Shown here piece after piece: positions 5,902 to 5,948 of a stretch of 5,948 bases of DNA. The notes beneath the pieces are model-generated. The model had not been told where the DNA came from and searched no databases. It was given only the letters and a program-made list of their open reading frames with translations. The DNA comes from Actinomycetes bacterium (GTDB taxonomy: Bacteria > Actinomycetota > Actinomycetes > Mycobacteriales > Mycobacteriaceae). A program made the position numbers and the translations under genes. How positions within the stretch are numbered: the stretch's first letter is position 1; each line of letters opens with the position of its first letter. The DNA lies in NCBI GenBank assembly GCA_022600695.1, contig JAHZJY010000071.1, forward strand, positions 1 through 5,948. Direction: 5' to 3'.

Positions 5902-5948
5902 GTGAACACTTGTGCCGCGGCTACCGGCGTGGGTTCCTGGCCCGGTAC
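5902..5948 (+). CDS. Cobalamin-independent methionine synthase-like protein (5' fragment)
   Basis: Only the first 15 codons and two bases of a sixteenth are present: GTG then NTCAAATGVGSWPG, with GGT AC at the edge. The ATGVGSWPG(T) block is the N-terminal signature of the mycobacterial methionine synthase (vitamin-B12-independent) domain protein, the Rv3015c type, found near mnmA and ligA in these genomes. The start is well bounded: an in-frame TAG at 5890-5892 lies 9 nt upstream and no ATG, GTG or TTG intervenes. There is no Shine-Dalgarno sequence, but the -10 hexamer at 5890-5895 suggests leaderless expression. Members of this family are shorter than full MetE and their activity is not established. 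The call rests on 15 residues plus gene order. Confidence 0.6.
   Translation, partial: MNTCAAATGVGSWPG

Overview
The window is GC-rich chromosomal DNA from an actinomycete, almost certainly a member of the Mycobacteriaceae. Gene order and protein sequence recalled from family knowledge match the M. tuberculosis segment Rv3030 / Rv3029c (fixA) / Rv3028c (fixB) / ... / Rv3025c (iscS) / Rv3024c (trmU, mnmA). The species cannot be named from the sequence alone. Nothing here looks mobile: there is no IS element, integrase, tRNA or CRISPR array, and codon use looks uniform.

Layout: (1) 1-668, minus strand, 5' part of a SAM-dependent methyltransferase of the Rv3030 type, associated in mycobacteria with the methylglucose lipopolysaccharide locus; its 3' end lies outside the window. 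(2) 669-875, a divergent intergenic region with a perfect 16-bp palindrome abutting the methyltransferase start and a 16-bp imperfect palindrome upstream of fixA. (3) 876-2651, plus strand, fixA-fixB, the beta and alpha subunits of electron transfer flavoprotein, closed by a strong hairpin at 2674-2703. (4) 2731-3411, minus strand, a 226-aa seven-helix membrane protein that I assign to DUF6629; it sits where M. tuberculosis has Rv3027c and Rv3026c. (5) 3412-3551, a divergent intergenic region with repeated CGGCCGAT elements. (6) 3552-5821, plus strand, iscS and mnmA overlapping by 4 bp: a cysteine desulfurase and the tRNA 2-thiouridylase that uses its sulfur. (7) 5902-5948, plus strand, the first 15 codons of a cobalamin-independent methionine-synthase-like gene running off the window.

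How the parts work together: FixAB is a soluble FAD electron carrier that takes electrons from acyl-CoA dehydrogenases to the respiratory chain. IscS and MnmA form a sulfur relay from cysteine to U34 of tRNA. The methyltransferase and the DUF6629 protein have no evident functional link to either pair. Three genes (methyltransferase, iscS, the methionine-synthase-like gene) each have a TANNNT -10 hexamer 6-9 nt before the start codon and no convincing Shine-Dalgarno sequence, as expected for leaderless mycobacterial mRNAs.

This is mostly an ordinary core-genome region. I see no convincing new multi-gene system. The items most worth a second look are the DUF6629 gene in place of the usual two genes and the palindromes in the two divergent promoter regions.
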